Shown: positions 61,486-64,000 of the stretch, piece after piece
How the letters are laid out: each line of letters starts with the position of its first letter
Numbering within the stretch: the first letter of the stretch is position 1
Source of the DNA: Dromiciops gliroides
Taxonomy: Eukaryota > Chordata > Mammalia > Microbiotheria > Microbiotheriidae
Assembly (NCBI RefSeq): GCF_019393635.1
Contig: NC_057867.1
Span: forward strand, 5,342,182 to 5,406,181
Length of the DNA stretch: 64,000 nucleotides
Reading direction: 5' to 3'
Program-made: the position numbers and the translations under genes
Notes under the pieces: model-generated
The model's database searches: none
What the model saw: only the letters and a program-made list of their open reading frames with translations
What the model was told of the DNA's origin: nothing

Positions 61486-62305
61486 ATGGTTCAGGGGCAA
61501 GTGCCCTGGATTTGGAGTCAAGGGTTTAAATCCCAGCCTTCCTGATTATCAATATAGGAGTTTCTCTTCTCTGGCAATTGAAGGCTTACAAAGCACCCCC
61601 CTCACAATAACCCATGGGAGGTAACTGGGGCAAGTACTAATGCTTCCATCTTACAGAAAAGGAAACCAAGGCTCAGGGAGGGGAGGAGATTTGCCCATGG
61701 TCACAAAGGTTCCCAGACATCCCAGGTTGGCAGCCATACCTAGGGCTCTTTCCACCAGACCACATTGCTTCTCGTATTGGGATTTTACCTTCCCTTTTGT
61801 CCAGTAATAGATTATCTTTGGCAGTGCTGCCACAGAGGGTTTCCCTCAATCCATCACTTTCTTGTACTAAGAGAAGAGACCCTTATTAGCTTATTCCCAT
61901 GGGGCCACACTAGTGGTCCTCATTGCTAGAGTCCTCTAAGGGTTCCAAAGGGCTTTCCTCACAACAACCCTGTGAGGTAGGTAACAAGTGTTATTCTCCC
62001 CATTGCAATGGAGAAAACAGGCTCAGAGGAGGTGCTGAGACTTGGTGCTAAGTCTTCTAAGTCCAGGTTCAGTGCTCTTCCCACTAAACTAGCCCGGCTC
62101 TCAAGTCAAGTCACTGAGCCAGCAATGGGACAGAGTGCACGTATGAGGCCGCAACGTTAGGAGGGCAGGCTGCAAAGAGAGAGAGCTCATCAATGACGTA
62201 GTCCAAGTCCCTTTTACAGAGAGCTGAGCTGAGGTCCATGAAGATCTGGTAACTTGCCAAGAGGGCTCATCTTTCTCTACATCCCACAAGTCTTTCCTGT
62301 ATTCC
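61486..62305. other. 3' flank of KZNF-3 with MIR relics
   Basis: MIR-like fragments lie at about 61580-61720 and 61930-62080. No AATAAA on the minus strand was seen until about 61125. Confidence 0.45.
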
Positions 62306-63627
62306 TTATACCCTAGTATGCATCATCTGATGCTGAATAAGGTTTGAGCTCCTGCTGAAGGCTTTGCCACATTCACTGCATTCATAAGGCTTCTCTCCGC
62401 TGTGAATCCGCTGATGCTGAATGAGGTTTGAGCTGCGACTAAAATTTTTCCCACACTCATTACATTCGTAAAGTTTCTCCCCACTATGAGTCCTCCTGTG
62501 CTGAATAAGGCATGAGCTCTGACTGAAGGTTTTCTCACACTCGTTACATTCATAGCGCCTCTCTCCACTGTGAATTCTCTGATGTCGAATGAGATCAGAC
62601 CTCACCCTGAAGACTTTGCCACACACATTGCACTCGTAGGGCTTCTCTCCACTGTGAATTCTCTGATGGTTAATAAAAGTGGCTATCTGCCTAAAGGCTT
62701 TGCCACACTCACTGCACTGATAAGGCTTCACTCCAGTATGGATTCTTTGATGCTGAGTAAGGTGTGAGTTCTGACTGAAAGTCTTTCCGCATTCATTACA
62801 TTCATAGGGTTTCACTCCAGTGTGAATTCTCTGGTGTTCGATAAGTTTGGAACTCCCACGGCAGGCTTTGCCACATTCATTACATTCGTATGGTTTCTCT
62901 CCGCTGTGAATCCTTTTATGTTCGAGAAGGATGGAATTGCGGCTGAAGGCTTTGCCACACTCGGTACATTCGTAGGGTCTCTCTCCGCTGTGAATCGTCT
63001 GATGGCGGATAAGTGCAGAACTTGCCATAAAGGCTTTGCCACATTCGTTACATTCATAAGGTTTCTCTCCACTGTGAATTGTCTGATGATGAATGAGGGT
63101 CGTGCTACGACTGAAGGCTTTGCCACATTCATTACATTTATAGGGCTTCTCTCCACTATGAATCTTCTGGTGCTGAAGAAGGTTGGAGCTCCTCCTAAAA
63201 GCTTTGCCACACTGGTCACACTTATGAGGTTTGTCTCCACAGTGGGGTTTCGATTGACTTCCATAGTCAGCATTCAGCCTGCAGCCATGCTCATGCAAAT
63301 TACATCTCTGGGCTCTCTCCCCTGCAGGACCTGTCTCTTGTGGAACAGGATTGGAGCTTTTATCACATTCCTTTTCTACTGGCTGCTCACTTGTGCAGGT
63401 TGTCCCGCTGCCAAGATCTTTCTCTTCCTTATCTGAGCCTTCCAGTCTTTCCCCTTCTGGCTTTTCCTGTTGTACCTCTACGCTGCCCCCCAATCCACAC
63501 GTTTCTTCAGATTGGGAGTCCTGGGAAATGGCCCCTTGGACACCTACCAATGGTATCCCTTGTGATTCTACTTTGGAAGCTTCCTGTCTTGAAACAGACA
63601 CTCTGTTTTCAGTTTCGTTCTTAGAAT
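62306..63627 (-). CDS. KZNF-3, C2H2 zinc-finger exon (11 fingers)
   Basis: This is the terminal exon of a third zinc-finger gene, about 440 residues. The acceptor (tttatcatttcag) sets the start at 63627 in phase 1, as in the other two genes; the frame beyond it is intron. An acidic linker of about 133 residues precedes eleven C2H2 fingers starting at 63226. All CxxC/HxxxH ligands are present. Finger 5 has Cys where the core Phe should be (GKACRGSS). Finger 8 ends HSGERR and finger 9 HSGEKL. Two linkers are HTGVKP and most others HSGEKP. Fingers 10 and 11 share the SRSSNLIQH helix. The KRAB exons should lie beyond 64000. It probably acts as a nuclear DNA-binding repressor; the target is unknown. 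Confidence 0.94.
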
Positions 63628-64000
63628 CTGAAATGATAAATAGAAAAACACAAATCTCCACTGTGTGAAAGGGATCCACTGATGAGAAAGTTCAGGAGTA
63701 GGATCACACAATTTAATGAAGGCCAATGAGGAGTACAGGCTGGGAAGGACACAGGACATCACTGCCTGTAGCCAGCCACTTCTGTAGCCAGTTCACTGCT
63801 ACAGAAACAAACAGTGGCACTGAGCCTTCCCTTCCCATTCTATCACTATACCACTGCCTCCCTTATCCAAATTCTCCTAGAAGTGGAACAACAGCATCAG
63901 AAAGGCTAGAGTCCATAATGAATGTTAAGAACATTAAAAAAGACTCTCCTGTTATATCCTGAGCAATGGGTACCCGACACATGGGGAGGGTCCCACTAGG
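63628..64000 (-). other. Intron of KZNF-3
   Basis: Sequence upstream of the finger exon acceptor shows no KRAB-B or KRAB-A exon before the window ends. Confidence 0.5.

Overview
This window is nuclear DNA from a marsupial, most likely an Australian one (inference). The main clue is about forty copies of a ~140-bp MIR-core SINE that opens gggcagctaggtggc and carries the ctgtgtgaccctgggcaagtc core. L2, L1, CR1/L3 and MIR relics and several retroviral solo LTRs accompany it. The gene content is a KRAB zinc-finger (KZNF) cluster. No tRNA, rRNA, CRISPR array or bacterial feature is visible.

Layout. 0-0.6 kb: a purine tetranucleotide array, then a broken KRAB-A exon. 3.0-3.5 kb: a CpG island that may be the promoter of KZNF-1. 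11-17.2 kb: KZNF-1 on the plus strand, with a candidate leader exon, a KRAB-A exon, a KRAB-B exon and a five-finger exon. All phases agree and predict a 335-residue protein. 19.3-25.1 kb: two CpG islands around a nested cluster of ERV LTRs. 26-34 kb: two more LTR families, SINEs and an L2. 35.5-36.3 kb: a strong CpG island with ETS and NRF1-like sites. 42.0-43.7 kb: the 15-finger exon of KZNF-2, minus strand. 44-56.5 kb: three solo LTRs, GA arrays, and a row of five SINEs joined by copies of one 15-bp target site. 57.7-58.4 kb: a CpG island. 62.3-63.6 kb: the 11-finger exon of KZNF-3, minus strand, whose KRAB exons would lie past the right edge.

How it works together. KRAB zinc-finger proteins bind DNA through their finger arrays and recruit TRIM28/KAP1 through the KRAB-A box to silence chromatin, often at retroviral LTRs (established knowledge). 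Here three finger genes and one dead KRAB exon sit among at least six LTRs from four families. Four of these have exact non-homopolymer 4-bp target duplications plus TG...CA ends, which is typical of class I (gammaretrovirus-like) ERVs. Whether these proteins bind these LTRs cannot be told from the sequence. No retroviral gag, pol or env frame was seen.

Limits: repeat family names come from recognition by eye, and repeat ends are good to about 10-20 bp unless a target duplication fixes them. Splice sites were inferred from consensus and phase.
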